Shown: positions 9,696 to 20,605 of the stretch, piece after piece
How positions within the stretch are numbered: position 1 is the first letter of the stretch
Layout: the number at the start of each line of letters is the position of its first letter
From: Peronospora farinosa
Taxonomy: Eukaryota > Oomycota > Peronosporomycetes > Peronosporales > Peronosporaceae
Length of the DNA stretch: 64,000 nucleotides
NCBI GenBank assembly: GCA_947646735.1
Contig: CANTFK010000800.1
Location: 248,001-312,000, forward strand
Direction of reading: 5' to 3'
The notes under the pieces: model-generated
What the model was told of the DNA's origin: nothing
Database searches by the model: none
What the model saw: only the letters and a program-made list of their open reading frames with translations
Translations under genes and position numbers: made by a program

Positions 9696-9739
9696 CGGGG
9701 GACCCGGACCTCCGTTCTAACCAGTAGGGCGCCCTGCAC

Positions 9740-10789
9740 CTACTGGTCCCGACCGTTTTTTGGACGTGCGGCCGGTACAGCACCCTCATGATGGGCGTCC
9801 ACTACTTGCACCGATAATGGGGCTGGCGCACGGCACTCTGCCGCGCGATGTCCTGGCTTGCGACAACGAAAGCAAACCATTGGACGCCCGGTGCGAGCAT
9901 CACCTTTATGATGAAAGACACGTCGCCGGTCACCCGACGACTCAATAACGTCGATCTCAATAGGTTCTGGGCCAGAAGGCCGGGGAACGCTGACGACCGA
10001 GGGTTTGGCATATGCCTTTGTGACCCTAAAGTCTTCACGAAGTGCGATGGCGAATGCCTCCTCCAATGTGGCAGGCTCGGCGCGCTCCAGCGATAAGCGG
10101 GTTTGCCCCTCACGCATACCATCCACAAAGACATTCACCTGTGTGTACATGTCCATGGGGTGCGTGATAATACACGACGCCAGATGCCTAGCCATCTGTA
10201 CGTAGTCGCGCATCGCCATTTTACCCTGTCGCATCGACAGGAATCTTGATCGCACCAGTTTCTCCTCTTGTGGTGGCTCGAAGGCAAGACGGAGATCGTC
10301 CTGGATGGTAACCAAGGTGGGAAATGCGTGCTCGTCCACAACGAGTTTACCAAGAGCCCACTCCTTGGCCTTCCCGGTGAGGCGGGAAAGAAGAAAGTTG
10401 ACCTTCGCCTGTGGAGCCTCAAGAAGTCTCGAGGCGATGGCGATATCAACTTCTCGGAACCACCGGTTCAGCGATAACCGGTCCTTACCTTCTCCAGAGT
10501 AGGAGGAGGTTTCCATCTTCACGGCCTCATTACGTGAAGGGCGCGAGGGAGTTAAGCCTCGCCGGTTGGATTCGGCGAGCTCGCGTGCCATAAACTCATG
10601 TATGGCGAGACGTTGCGCGTCAGGGGTCGCTGATCTCATCAGCGACGCGACGAATGCCTCTCCCGATATCGCCGTGAGGCGATTAAGGGCATCCCACTCA
10701 ACACCAGTAAGATGGGGGAAGGTCGCGTGCTCCAGAAATAAATCTGGAGCGTCAAAGTACGACGATTCGCTCATCCCAAACTCGGGCAT
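9740..10789 (-). CDS. gag: Element B Gag (349 aa)
   Basis: Intact ORF from an ATG 13 bp downstream of the primer-binding site. Residues 20-80 form the helical N-terminal part ([23 protein letters not shown]). Residues 100-260 look like a capsid-type domain ([17 protein letters not shown] ... [10 protein letters not shown] ... [12 protein letters not shown]). A CCHC zinc knuckle [14 protein letters not shown] lies at about 306-319. Gag assembles the particle and binds element RNA. It ends in frame with TAG before pol, which starts in another frame, so Pol expression would need reinitiation or frameshifting. It is almost identical to Gag of C (one visible residue change, T/A near residue 41). 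Confidence 0.93.
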   Translation of the reverse strand: MPEFGMSESSYFDAPDLFLEHATFPHLTGVEWDALNRLTAISGEAFVASLMRSATPDAQRLAIHEFMARELAESNRRGLTPSRPSRNEAVKMETSSYSGEGKDRLSLNRWFREVDIAIASRLLEAPQAKVNFLLSRLTGKAKEWALGKLVVDEHAFPTLVTIQDDLRLAFEPPQEEKLVRSRFLSMRQGKMAMRDYVQMARHLASCIITHPMDMYTQVNVFVDGMREGQTRLSLERAEPATLEEAFAIALREDFRVTKAYAKPSVVSVPRPSGPEPIEIDVIESSGDRRRVFHHKGDARTGRPMVCFRCRKPGHRAAECRAPAPLSVQVVDAHHEGAVPAARPKNGRDQ

Positions 10790-10800
10790 AGGAAGGACTA

Positions 10801-10813
10801 CAAAGTGCTACCA
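10801..10813 (-). promoter_or_regulatory. Primer-binding site of element B
   Basis: In element sense TGGTAGCACTTTG starts two bases after the 5' LTR. It would pair with a tRNA 3' end ...GUGCUACCA. The UACCA end fits an initiator-Met-type acceptor, but the tRNA identity is not proven. Confidence 0.85.
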
Positions 10814-10815
10814 GG

Positions 10816-11159
10816 TGTAACGGGGCTAGAACGTACCGTCACTAGCTTACACGTGCGCTTGAGGAAGACTCAAGCCCGAGTATTAGGTATTAAGTCAATT
10901 TAACTTTAATTTTTTTATTTTGGTTTTAATTCGTACTAATTACGAAGATTTTAGTCGTAATAAATACGACAGTTTTCCCGCCTTTCGGGAACCACACAAT
11001 TTCAGGTTGATTTATCATTGGTCCATATTGGGGACTTTAGGCCCAATAATAAACCAATAATAAATTACCACGCTGTGCCCGCTATTCGGGCCCAGCACCT
11101 GCCTACATATGTAATTGTTTATTTGTGTTAATGCTATATGTGTAATGTAGCCCATTACA
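10816..11159 (-). repeat. 5' LTR of element B
   Basis: 344 bp, bounded TGTAATGGGC ... CCCCGTTACA in element sense, with TSD CAATA at 11160-11164 outside and the PBS inside. It matches 3345-3686 almost exactly. Confidence 0.95.
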
Positions 11160-12107
11160 CAATAAGTGTGTATTCGCAGATAGCGAAATACCAATTCTTG
11201 GGTGCATCGTCGGAAAGAACGGCGTACGCCCTGATCCAGAAACAATCAAGGCGATCACCGACTGGCCAGTGCCAGTTGATGTCAAGGGACTAAGGAAGCT
11301 CGTTGGGCTAGCGGCATAATTGCACAAGTACTAGCGCAACTACGCGTAAATGACATTATATATTTCTTGGTTTACTAAAGTAGAACTGGAATGCTGACTG
11401 TTAGTGTTCCTTTAAGCGTATTAAGCAAAGCTTGATGCAATTTCCGGTGTTGGCGATTGCAGATCTAGACGAACCATTCCATGTGGTCTGTGATGCAAGC
11501 GATTTTGCAATTGAATGTGAACTAATGCAATACGACACAGGCGGCACTGAGCGTGTCGTCTGCTATCGAACACGCTAGCTGTAGGCAACTAAGTGTAACT
11601 ATTCAATGCATGAAAAGGAATCCGTGTCATGAATTATGCACTGGATAAATTTTGCGGCTATCTTTTAGGATATAGACCATTCATTGTGTATACAGACCAT
11701 GCGTCATTACGCACGACTGTAAATAGTCCACATATCTCGCAGCGCATGGCGAGGTGGTTGTCGTTTTCAGGGATTATAACCTCTCCGTGGAGTATAAAAC
11801 CGGGACAACTTAAGTCGGCCCGATTTCGAGCCGACAGTGAGGTTAACCACTGTCGCTACGCTGAGTACCAGCTTTTTGTCCTCGAGTTTGCTCGACAACA
11901 TTAGAATAGCTTGTGCACAAGATAGTGATCTTGTGTGCCTGATGGAACCTCAAGGAACCATCCAAGCAAGCTAAGAAGCGCCTGCCTGCTATGTATCGAT
12001 CTTTTTCACTTCAACTTACCCAGCGGAACGGCTTACTGTATCATACAGCCGTCAACGGCGACACGCCCCGTGTCGTCGTACCGCCCTACACGATCTCAGG
12101 TTTCGGA
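11160..12107 (+). pseudogene. Element A continued: RT end, RNase H, integrase start
   Basis: Sequence resumes exactly where A was cut at 3344. The first part encodes a CVFADSE-type RT thumb (LGCIVGKNG, PVDVKGLRKLVGLA), then RNase H (VVCDASDF near 11480, [26 protein letters not shown] at about 11690-11770). It then shows the beginning of integrase (a LYHTAVNGDTPRVVVP-like stretch around 12033-12090). Several stops and frame changes are present. Homology stops at about 12107, where the truncated E2 LTR begins. Confidence 0.75.
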
Positions 12108-12230
12108 ATGGTCGCGCCCCCCTCGAGGTCCTCTGTCTCTCTGGTCTCTTCTCCCTGATACAAGGTCTCTTATACCCCAATTTCAATTGACCTCTAGGGT
12201 CCCCATATTTTAACAAGCACTTCACCACTA
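12108..12230 (-). repeat. Truncated 3' LTR of E2
   Basis: The end at 12230 (TAGTGGTGAAGTGCTTGTTA in element sense) corresponds to the TGTGGTGAAGTGCTT start of the E LTRs, with one mutation in the terminal TG. It matches 24070-24189 (CCCCATATTTTAACAAGCACTT and flanks). The distal 900 bp or more are missing and the sequence passes directly into element A near a shared ATGGTCGC. Confidence 0.75.
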
Positions 12231-12357
12231 CCGCCCCTTGCACATCCTCAGCCGTACAGCGGCTTGAGCACGCGCATGTCTTCCACTTTTCAGTCACGTA
12301 GGGGCTTCACTTTGCCTTTTGTTGATAGTCAATGTCTATTCTTTGTCGTTTCAGCAA

Positions 12358-13818
12358 TGTCTTCACCCGGCTTAGACCCACCGCCTGAAGAACTTTCCTC
12401 GGTCGACCTCGCCAAGCCAAGTTATTACTTTTTAGCTCCGCTGAGACTGTCCGCGTTGATGACTCACCTGTCTTCACTGCTGTTCCTTCCGCCGAGTCGG
12501 CGGTAATTCTGTCTTATCGGCCCCCACGGCCGACAATTCGTCTTCCGCGGTGGTCGACCTTGCCAAAGTGCACGTAGCTCTACATGAGCTGCAGGTCAGC
12601 GTGGACGCAAAATCTCGCCGCGTAGAAGCCTGCGAGGGCAGATCTCCCCTTTATCCACCTTATTGGCCACCCGGTGTGAGCGCCTAGAAGAGGCGTTACG
12701 CGACAACTCCCGGCTGGTGGCTCAACTCCGCGAAGCTCTTCAGCGCGAGACGGCACTGATGAACCGCCTACGATGGAAGATTGACCACAGTTGAAGTTGT
12801 TACTCTCTTCTCGTGGAGGAACTCGACCACGCCGACTTCTCAGATGGGCCGCCTCCGAAACCAACTCCTTCTTCGGCGGTCTCGCCCACGGCTGTATGCC
12901 CACCTTTGAATCCGACGAAAGCTCTCGGTAAACGGTCCAGGAGGAAGTCACTTCGCGTGTCTGCCAAGTCCACCAAGTTCACGAAGTCTGAAACGTCGAC
13001 TACCCCCACGTCCGCGGTGTCTCCGTCCGGGGTCTCTGGCAGCCGCTCCTCCATCATACTGGACTCTTCCGAAGGCGAAACAAGCGATGACAGTGAAATG
13101 ATCCGGAAAGCCTTGGCCATGTCTCGTTCCTTCGGTCGACGTCCGACGATTAAAAGTTTCCCGGATCTTCCGCCAACGTCTACGTCTGTCATAAGTCCTC
13201 CTCGACTCCAGGCATCTCGTTGAAACGAGCGATTTTCGGGTCTTCTGGATCGGAGAGTGGGTCTACCCCAGGGAAGGGAAATGACACTACCATGGTCGTG
13301 GGGAGCGATCCGTCTCCTCCGGATGACCCTTGTTCACTTCCCGAGGATGCCATCATCCCTGGGTATATGCAACTGAAGACCTTCTCTGTCGCAGAGGTGG
13401 AACCTTGGCCGGTCGACCATGTCAATTCTTGGTGCATTGTGACAATGTCTACAAAAGACTTGGTCGAGCAGTTGGATCTACCTTGGGGGTGATCGGTCCA
13501 CCGTACGGAAACATTGACCGCCCTTCTAAGTGGAAGAAGTCACTGGTGAACCCTCCGATTATCCAGAACTTCTGGCTGCTGAACCCTGGGTAGCAGCCAA
13601 AGTTCCTGTATCACCCGTCTCCTTCCGACCCGTCAGCTGGTTCGCCCAGTTAGCGGCGGCCTACACCCGATTAATGAGGATCACAGCCAAGCTCTTTGGG
13701 AGGCGACCCACTGCCTGTGTATCTAAAAGCAAGAGAGGGCGAACCCCATCCTCGCGTCGTATTATAACGCCCAAAAGAAGCGTCGGGGTCGAGCAACTCG
13801 ACCGCAGCGGGAAGTGAC
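12358..13818 (+). pseudogene. Antisense ORF relic in 3' region of E2
   Basis: On the strand opposite to E2 pol, a set of ORFs in adjoining frames reads as one decayed gene. It has an ATG at 12358, a Ser/Val-rich start, and a coiled-coil piece (ERLEEALRDNSRLVAQLREA, about 12680-12780). A basic Ser/Pro-rich part follows (12813-13223: LGKRSRRKSLRVSAKSTK, then an acidic SSEGETSDDSE), then 13220-13492 (IPGYMQLKTFSVAEVEPWPV) and 13530-13817 (PELLAAEPWVAAK, and a basic tail). No sense-strand domain is seen here. The position, just inside the 3' LTR, mirrors the antisense ORF of B/C, but the proteins do not look alike. Function unknown. Confidence 0.5.
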
Positions 13819-14395
13819 CGACTTTATCTTCGTTGAAATGAGTAAAAGCCGATGTGATCTCGACATCTTTCTGGACCCCTTTTTCCTACATCTTCCTCGA
13901 CCTCGCCGTGTCGTTTAATGGTATCCCGGTCGTCAGAAGGGATCAGACTCACTCGGCTTTCTAGCGGCCCTTCAGATGTCCAACTTCGCGTGGCCGTGGC
14001 TCACTTAGTATCGGTTGTCTTCCGTGCCTCATCCTGAAACTTTGATTATCGCATCAAGGGTAAGTTTAGTCCACCTTCTTAGGTCTCCCTCTGAACACGA
14101 GCATTCGTTATCTTCGACTCTGTTTTTTGTGCATTCGTACATCTTCCATCTACTTTATTCTGGTTCCAGGTAATCATGTATGTTCTTCCTTCTTCGTTCT
14201 TTATTCTTCTGTACATCGGCTTCATTCGCGAGGGGTCGAGGTCTTCCCATAGAAGATCCAGGTTTATTGATGAGGGACCCAGGTCTACTGATAAGCGACC
14301 CAAGTCTACCGGTAAGATGTTGGGTATTCCGCTGAGGGACCAGGTCTACCAATGGGAGACTATGGTCTACCTTCCAGGGATCCCGGTACACTCCG
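13819..14395. other. Noncoding part of E2 between antisense relic and chromodomain
   Basis: No convincing domain on either strand. From 14230 to 14360 there is a short, degenerate run of GACCCAGGTCTACYRATRAG-like units related to the LTR minisatellites described elsewhere in the window. Confidence 0.5.
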
Positions 14396-14603
14396 CTAGT
14401 CCTTGGGCCTTTGCATCATTTGGAAGCGGTTATGGCTTTTCTTCTTGCGCTCGAAATTTTGGAGTAAGGCTTCACAATTTAGATCCACTTCGTCCAACAA
14501 CGAGGGGTCAGGGTTTCCTTTCCATCGCACGAGGAATTCTCGTTGTTGCCGTCCGTACCGAGTCTTCTTACCTGTACGACTCTCCAAAACTTCTTTAACT
14601 TCG
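14396..14603 (-). pseudogene. E2 chromodomain
   Basis: In element sense the frame reads YEVKEVLESRTGKK..., then REFLVRWKGNPDPSLLDEVD and LLQNFERKKKSHNRF. The aromatic/tryptophan pattern (Y..K.VL.SR ... FLVRWKG ... W-like position altered to L) is that of chromodomains at the end of Gypsy integrases. The frame ends at 14396. Upstream, the coding is cut at 14607 by a solo LTR and resumes at 15564. Confidence 0.65.
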
Positions 14604-14607
14604 TACT

Positions 14608-15559
14608 TGTGGAGGAGCGAGTAAACAAATTTTCGTTAAGTGTAGATCGCGATCCAAATTATGTGGACCACACATCAAGGATCAATCGCGATCCATTGTG
14701 CAGACAACGAGATCCGACTCAGAACGGCGATCCGACTCAGAACCGCGATCTGAAGTAGAACCGCGATCCGAAGTAGATCGCGATCTAGTTCACAAGAATC
14801 ACGAATTATGGATCGACCGCGATCCTGAACTGATACGCGATCTGATTCAGATCGCGATACAAGGATAAGGCAAGATCGCCAGTGGATCGGGATGGCGAAG
14901 GCATTTGGGGTGGACCACATATCGAGATCTGATTTTTATGGAAGGACGACACGTGGTAATAGATCCTGGACTACAAATAGGCAGAATCGTAGATTTTGAT
15001 TTTTTGATTGGTTAACACTAAACAGAGTTCAATTTTACTTCTAATACACGTGTCGACTTCTCTTCCGGGCTGGATTCTTTGGCCACCCGACGTCTCGAGG
15101 AAGCATACACACCACGCAAGTCATATCCCTAAATTGTTTGGCCAGGGATTGCAAGAACTCTCAACACAACTCAACTGCTATCGGACGCAGATACAACAAG
15201 TAGGGCAAGGCGAAGCAAGTGCAGGACGGATCAAGTGGTCAGAAGGTTCTGCTCAAGCGGCAAGAAGATCCAAGCATCGCTTTATTGGATAATCGTGATC
15301 GGTTAGGAAGATCACGCCAAGTACTCGGTCTATCTTGTTACGATTTTCAGAAGATCACCAACCCCCTATCCCTAACACAATTCGGATCAACATCGACTCA
15401 AGTACACCTAGAAGAATGCAACCCGCCCAACCGACGGGTACGCAAGGTGAGGAAAATATTATACACGGAATCGGGGTACCCCCTCCGTTAGTCGGTCGTC
15501 CGGGCGCCAGTGGAGAGTTGGAATCGCATCAGCAATTTTGCGAATCTCATTCCACCATA
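14608..15559 (+). mobile_element. Solo LTR of family F inside E2, TSD TACT
   Basis: 952 bp starting TGTGGAGG and ending CCACCATA, flanked by TACT at 14604-14607 and 15560-15563. Its distal half matches the LTRs at 25252-26398 and 37110-38436 (CTTCCGGGCTGG..., CCGACGGGTACRCAAGGTGAG, ATCGGGGTACCCCCTCCG). Removing it restores the reading into the E2 chromodomain. No internal element sequence remains, as expected from LTR-LTR recombination. Confidence 0.85.
14645..14885. repeat. Cluster of CGCGATC / GATCGCGATC motifs
   Basis: Within about 240 bp, at least ten copies of GCGATC-type words recur, several as the palindrome GATCGCGATC or GAACCGCGATCCGAAGTAGA-like units. They lie in the 5' half of the solo LTR, the part where the three family members differ most. 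Confidence 0.75.
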
Positions 15560-15563
15560 TACT

Positions 15564-16100
15564 CACGTTCTTCCAGCTCTCGCACCCAGCTATCTTCTGG
15601 TAACAGACATTCGTCGAAATTGGATCGAACCTCTCTGTCTATTCCTATCTCGCCGTTGTGTCGATAGGAAAACTCTCTGACAGGCTTGAGCTTGAAGAGG
15701 TGCACAATGACTTAAACCTCTCTGTCTATTTCTAGCTCGCCGTTGGGTCGCTCGGGTAACTCTATGACAGGCTTGAGATTGGAGAGGTGCACAATTGGAA
15801 TAGTCTGTATTCCGTGCCTCGTAGTTCCAAACGTTCTGTATAATCTTCAACCTATTCCCGAATTCGAAAAGGACCGTGCCAGAGGTGGGCCAGTTTTCTG
15901 GCAAACCCCTCCTTCACCCGGTCTAAGTATAGCCATACCCGGGACCCTGGCTGAATTTCGTGGCCGACTATCCCTTCCTTATGAGCTTGCATCTGAGCCT
16001 GACTAGCTGCTCGTAGGTTCTCGTTGACTTGGTCTCTTGCTCGCTGATAGTGGCTCTGAATTCAATATCTCCATCTCCGAGGTCCTGATTCTCGATGTCG
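15564..16100 (-). pseudogene. E2 integrase C-terminal region
   Basis: Low-complexity remains of the linker between integrase core and chromodomain. Next to the solo LTR the sense strand reads DSWVRELEERE-like. Two near-identical blocks at about 15650-15710 and 15715-15795 (both with CTCTCTGTCTATT and GACAGGCTTGAG) form a short tandem duplication of about 75 bp. No intact frame. Confidence 0.45.
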
Positions 16101-16137
16101 AGTGTTCACCACCGGTAACATAGTCTCAAGAGTGGTC

Positions 16138-16892
16138 CTAGCATCCCATCCATGGATCAGAAACGGTGTTTCTTCCCGCACTCTGTCTTGAGCCGTGTTT
16201 AACGCGAACATTAACGTTCCGCGTATTCATCCCATTCTCGCTGCCCACGTCGGCCACATACATCTTGATCGATCTCGTCAGAGTCTGGACCATTCTCTCC
16301 GCAGTACCGTTCGCCTGGGGTTGGTAGGCCATGGTCGCTTGCTGACGTTGAGCCACTATGTGGCTATACGCTGGGAAAATTCCGACACAAAATCCGGTTC
16401 CCGATCGTGAAGGATCGTCTCACCGGCACCAAAATGGCGGAAAACACATTCTTCATACTCCTCGGCTACTGTCTAGGCCTTCCGTGACGCACTAGCCTTG
16501 GTCATCACATAACCTGTGAACAGGTCGACCCAGATCAGTAGTTCCGTGTTTCCTTTGTATGACCTGGGAAGAGAGGGTATGTGGACCATCGCAATGATTT
16601 GGAAAGGGTACGTCGCTTCGACATTCCCCGGGGTCTTCACTTGAAAGGTGGGACTCCCTTTTCCAGTTTCACAATCTATGCAAAGACCCATATCTCTTTG
16701 GACACTCCGAAGTATACCTCTCCAATGACAATACCGACGAATCCGATAGTAGGTACGTACAATCCCTTGATGCCCGCCCTCTAGACTTGTATGATAGTGA
16801 TGAAGGACGTCGGCCTGGAGACTCTCGGGTATCACCAATCTGGCAATTATATCTCGGTCGTCTCCCTCAATTCTCTGGCCGGGGCAGTACAC
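16138..16892 (-). pseudogene. E2 integrase, zinc-binding domain and core fragments
   Basis: The 16473-16892 ORF carries the zinc-binding region with H/H and C/C pairs (LHHYHTSLEGGHQGIVRTYY ... LCIDCETGKG) and the first core strand (LLIWVDLFTGYVM) with its catalytic Asp region. The 16138-16356 ORF carries the third catalytic segment (AYQPQANGTAERMVQTL, E in TAER). The middle part is broken by frame changes. Confidence 0.75.
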
Positions 16893-17591
16893 TAGCAGTC
16901 CTTCTTCACTTATTTATTAGTCTCCGAACATCTTACTGCAAGTCCGAGCCGATTCCATAGAAAGGTCATTCCAGTCTCCCTTAAATTATGCCTTTAACTC
17001 TCGTACCCAGCTCTCTTCTTCTTGCGCCTCTCGGATCTGGTTTACCCGAAGTTGTTGTATCACATCTTCTTGCATAACTTCTCCATATTTTCTGACCGTG
17101 ACCTTGTCACAAAGGATATCTTGACAGACGGACTCCATTCTTTAGGGACTAGCACCCTTTGGCAGCCGATTGATCGCTTCTAGACCTGTCCACTCTCCCT
17201 TCGGTATTAACTAGATCCCTTTCTGTTGTTGCAAAGCCGCACTGGACAACTGGTCCGCGCTCTGATTCCAGTCTCGTTTCACATGTAAGACCGCATGGGA
17301 GGGCCATGACTGGAGCTTGCTTAATGACTTTGTCCGTAACGGGGACAAACCTGAAGCCTTACACTCGATCTATCCACGCATCTTTCTTGCAACCAGATTG
17401 TAATCTACACAGATGATCAGCCGCCGCCGCTACAGAGACTCTAACAGGTCAAAACCCAGCAACATGCCCTCATATTCTGCCTCATTCACTGTAGACTTAT
17501 CGAGGTATCTAGACGCAGCTTCGACTATAGTCCATGCAGGAAGTCTCCATACAATAGCACTACAGGTCCCTCCACCTTGCTTCACACGGAC

Positions 17592-18220
17592 CTACCCACC
17601 AAAACTCATCACATATAGTTCTTCGTTCGGTTCCACTGTGGGCGTCGGTAGGTCGGCCGTCTGCCTGGATTGCTTCTTGGGAGCAATTGACGACAGAATT
17701 GAGTCTACATTTTCTCGAGGCGCAATACTGGCTTCTAACGCCCCCAGCACCTGGTCTTCGCCTTTTTGGATTTTATAATCTCCAAAGTCCACTGGGACAA
17801 GAGAGCGGCCCAATTTTCCAAGCGGCCTTGCAACCCCGAAGACTTTACCAACGAGACTAGTGAAGAATGTCTCGTCAGAACGTTGAGGGGTCGGGTGACC
17901 AACAACGTGAAGCAAGTCTCCAATATTCGTAACAACGCCAGCACTTCCCTTTCCACTGTGTTATAGTTCAACTCGTTTGACTTGATGGTTCGGCTCGTGA
18001 ACATTACTGGCATATATAGGCCGTCGTAATTCGGCACCAACGACGCCGAGATGGCCCACTCACTTTCGTAGACAATAGTAACTGCCTCTATAGCCGGGTC
18101 GAAATGTCGTAGGATGGGCTCCGTAGCAATCTTGTTCTTGAGCATGGCAAAAGCTACTTGTACCTTCGACCATTTTTCTTCGTTGTCTTTCTGGGCCGCC
18201 ACTTCATCGTTAGCCTTCAA
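17592..18220 (-). pseudogene. E2 RNase H fragment
   Basis: The ORF reads IVYESEWAISASLVP (position of the first catalytic Asp, here changed), VMFTSRTIKSNELNY (usual S...N.AE.NY motif) and EVLALLRILETC followed by TRPLNVLTRHSSL, the usual YTDHSSL with the Asp lost. Region 16893-17591 keeps RNase H tail and connection remnants with stops. Confidence 0.7.
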
Positions 18221-18975
18221 TTTTCACCTCCAAGCGTGAAAATTCACCTCTCAGTACATAAAGGATCGACGCGTATACGGCATAATCTTCGATGTACCTG
18301 CTGTAGTAATTAAGGATTCCAAGAAATGATTGCATAGCCTTCAGCGTTGTCGATAGAGGTAGGTCGACCAAAGGCTGAAGATCCTTTGGGTGGGCCTCTA
18401 GCCCTTCCTTGGAAACTCGATGTCCAAGATACTCGACCATCCGACACCCCCACGTACTCTTGACGGCACTGAACGACAAATTCCAATAGTCACACACGTC
18501 TAGCAGCCGCTCCACTTTCTGGCATAATAAGTCCCACGATTCGGCAGGAACAAGTATATCGTCAATGTATAATCGTCGACACAATATCGAAGGGCCCGAT
18601 TTTGCATCTGGTTCCCCTACTGCAAACAAATCCTCTGCTTCCTCTGGGGCAGTCCCTGGAGAAATCCGTAAGAATCCATATAACGCATTATCCAACCGCC
18701 TTTGATATATCTGAGGCGTATTCTTAAGCCCAAAAGGCATCCGAAGCCATTCAAAAAATCCCACTGGAGTAACGAAAGCTGAGATTAGTCTCGCCCTTTC
18801 GGTCATACTGACGACCCAAAAACCTCAAGAGAACAATACCATAAAGCTCCTTCCAGGTCCTTTAATAATTCGTTAATCAACGGCATAGGGTAGACCATGA
18901 TCATTCACCATCCGATAGTCGATGCATAATCGGATGTCCACCCCGTTCTTCTTCACGATAATTATATATGGGCTG
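18210..18975 (-). pseudogene. E2 reverse transcriptase fragment
   Basis: In sense order: a SPWASP-IIIVKKNGVDIRLCIDYRMVN segment (about 18890-18980, containing the first catalytic region), then FVTPVGFFEWLRMPFGLKN (template-grip PFGL motif) and LYIDDILVPAESWD with the catalytic IDD, then LGHRVSKEGLEAHP and LQSFLGILNYYSRYI. A frame change near 18806 separates the first part. Typical of Gypsy RT but inactive. Confidence 0.8.
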
Positions 18976-19845
18976 GCCCACGGCGAGGTGGATGGCTGAT
19001 GATTTTTGCCGATAGCAGTCCCTTGATCAGGTCAGCTAACTTTTCACTGATCTGAGAGGCCACCTACCGTACAAGTTGCGTGATCGGCCTTGCATTCCCC
19101 ACATCGATATCGCATATCGCCCCTCGAGCGGCTGGGGGGCAAGGCGCTACCTTCCCCATCAACAGATGTAGCTTCTTCCATATTATTTGTCTTAGACGGT
19201 CCACCTCTTCAGGCGTATTCCCATCCGGATCAGGGATCTGTATGTCTTCTAACTCAATACTTGGATAAGGGGTCTACCTCCGGTATGATAGATCATCCTT
19301 GTTTATGTCCTCGGCCCAAAGTTCGCCACTCTCGAAAGTACACACCTGCTCATCTGCCTGTGACAAGTCTACCAGTTTGGCTTCCTTCTCATTGGTGGTG
19401 GTCACTGCGATTAGGTCTTCTTTAGATACATTCCGTTATGGAGCGGTCCCTTTCTGTAGATTCACCTTCTCTTTGCACGGTTGTCCCTCTTTTTCGGGCA
19501 CCGGTTGGTGCGTCATATTCATCATTGGGGCTGGAGCCGTCGGTCGCTGTAAAATGTGCGACGAAGTCCTATACTCTGGTATCTCCTTTAGTGGTCCCTC
19601 TTCTTCTTCTATTGGTTCGACCTGATGATCGACCTGGTCAGTGATAGATTCTTAGGCCAGATTTAGCCATTCAGCATATCTTCGAGAACCTATCGAGACA
19701 AACCCTGGTGTTCTCACACCTTGTTAATTGGTCAATTACATACCTATCTTGGTAATATCGTGAAATATTAAGAGGCGAGGGCTGACGTTGGATATCTTCA
19801 AATCTGTAGCCGTCCTATCCTTGGATCATAGTGGTCACCCATCGT

Positions 19846-20400
19846 TCACCTCTCGTGACCCACAATTTCCACTTTTCTGAGGTCTACTTTTTTAAAAGGG
19901 ACATCTGTACATCCTCCAACAGGTACATATACATATTGACCTAGCTTCACGTCCGACACTCGGGTATCGTAAAGCGTACTCCGCCCGGTGAATTGCACTC
20001 GAACTTCATCGGAGAGACAAAGCGTTCCGTATACCAAGTCTAGCCGGATGCCGGCTGGGTCCATGAAATACATTCCCGAAATCGCTTTTTGATCCACCAT
20101 AGGGCCTACCCACACCTTAAAGATGTACACCAAGTTCCCATTAAGCGTGATCTTGATGAGAGTGCGCCCCCTCGTATTATATACGGACTAATTAATGCCA
20201 ATACATTCTTGTCGTTCACTTTCATCAATTTGGCAACCTACCTTACGAGCAAAGGCGATATCCAGGATGAAAGTCTCGGCACCAGCATCGAACAAAAAAT
20301 TTGCATGATCATTGTTGACCTTTCCGTAGGCTTTGGATTGCCTGAACTATTTGGTGGGAGCGTGGTATTTCCAATACCCCCTGGACTCGCCCGGCAGTAG
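19846..20400 (-). pseudogene. E2 protease region
   Basis: In sense the frame contains NFLFDAGAETFILD, a protease active site with DAGA where DSGA is usual, followed by a KITLNGNLVYIFKVWVG flap-like segment and GIRLDLVYGTLCLSDE. Stops and one frame shift separate the halves. The interval 18980-19845 holds only broken linker sequence between protease and RT. Confidence 0.6.
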
Positions 20401-20605
20401 TCTATCTCCATTACTGCATTCTTTCGAGCAAAATTATTAGGCATATTTAGAGAAGCAGCATGGACCACAGGGTAATTTCCAATCTTCGATATATTTCCAT
20501 TCTTAACTGGAATAACCGTCTCCTCCTTGGGCTGGTTTTCCACATATGCAAAGATACAACAATTAGAACGCTCGGCTCGTACCAGATTCAAACCTGGCGA
20601 GCGTC

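Larger units (their letters stand above)
3345..11159 (-). mobile_element. Element B: young full-length Ty3/Gypsy chromovirus, TSD CAATA
   Basis: Complete LTR retrotransposon on the - strand, 7815 bp. LTRs at 10816-11159 (5') and 3345-3686 (3') start TGTAATGGGC and end CCCCGTTACA in element sense. The 5-bp TSD CAATA sits at 3340-3344 and 11160-11164, and removing the element re-joins the RT frame of element A. Order in sense: LTR, PBS, gag, pol (protease, repeat-rich spacer, RT, RNase H), integrase, tail with chromodomain, antisense ORF zone, PPT, LTR. The LTR pair differs by only a few bases, so the insertion is recent. Integrase is frameshifted and there is a nonsense codon at 5507-5509, so this copy is probably not autonomous. 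Confidence 0.96.

Noticed and set aside
10305..10820. ORFs on the + strand opposite Gag of B (and the C equivalents)
   Set aside because: Mirror frames of an intact Gag gene, no part free of it, no domain.
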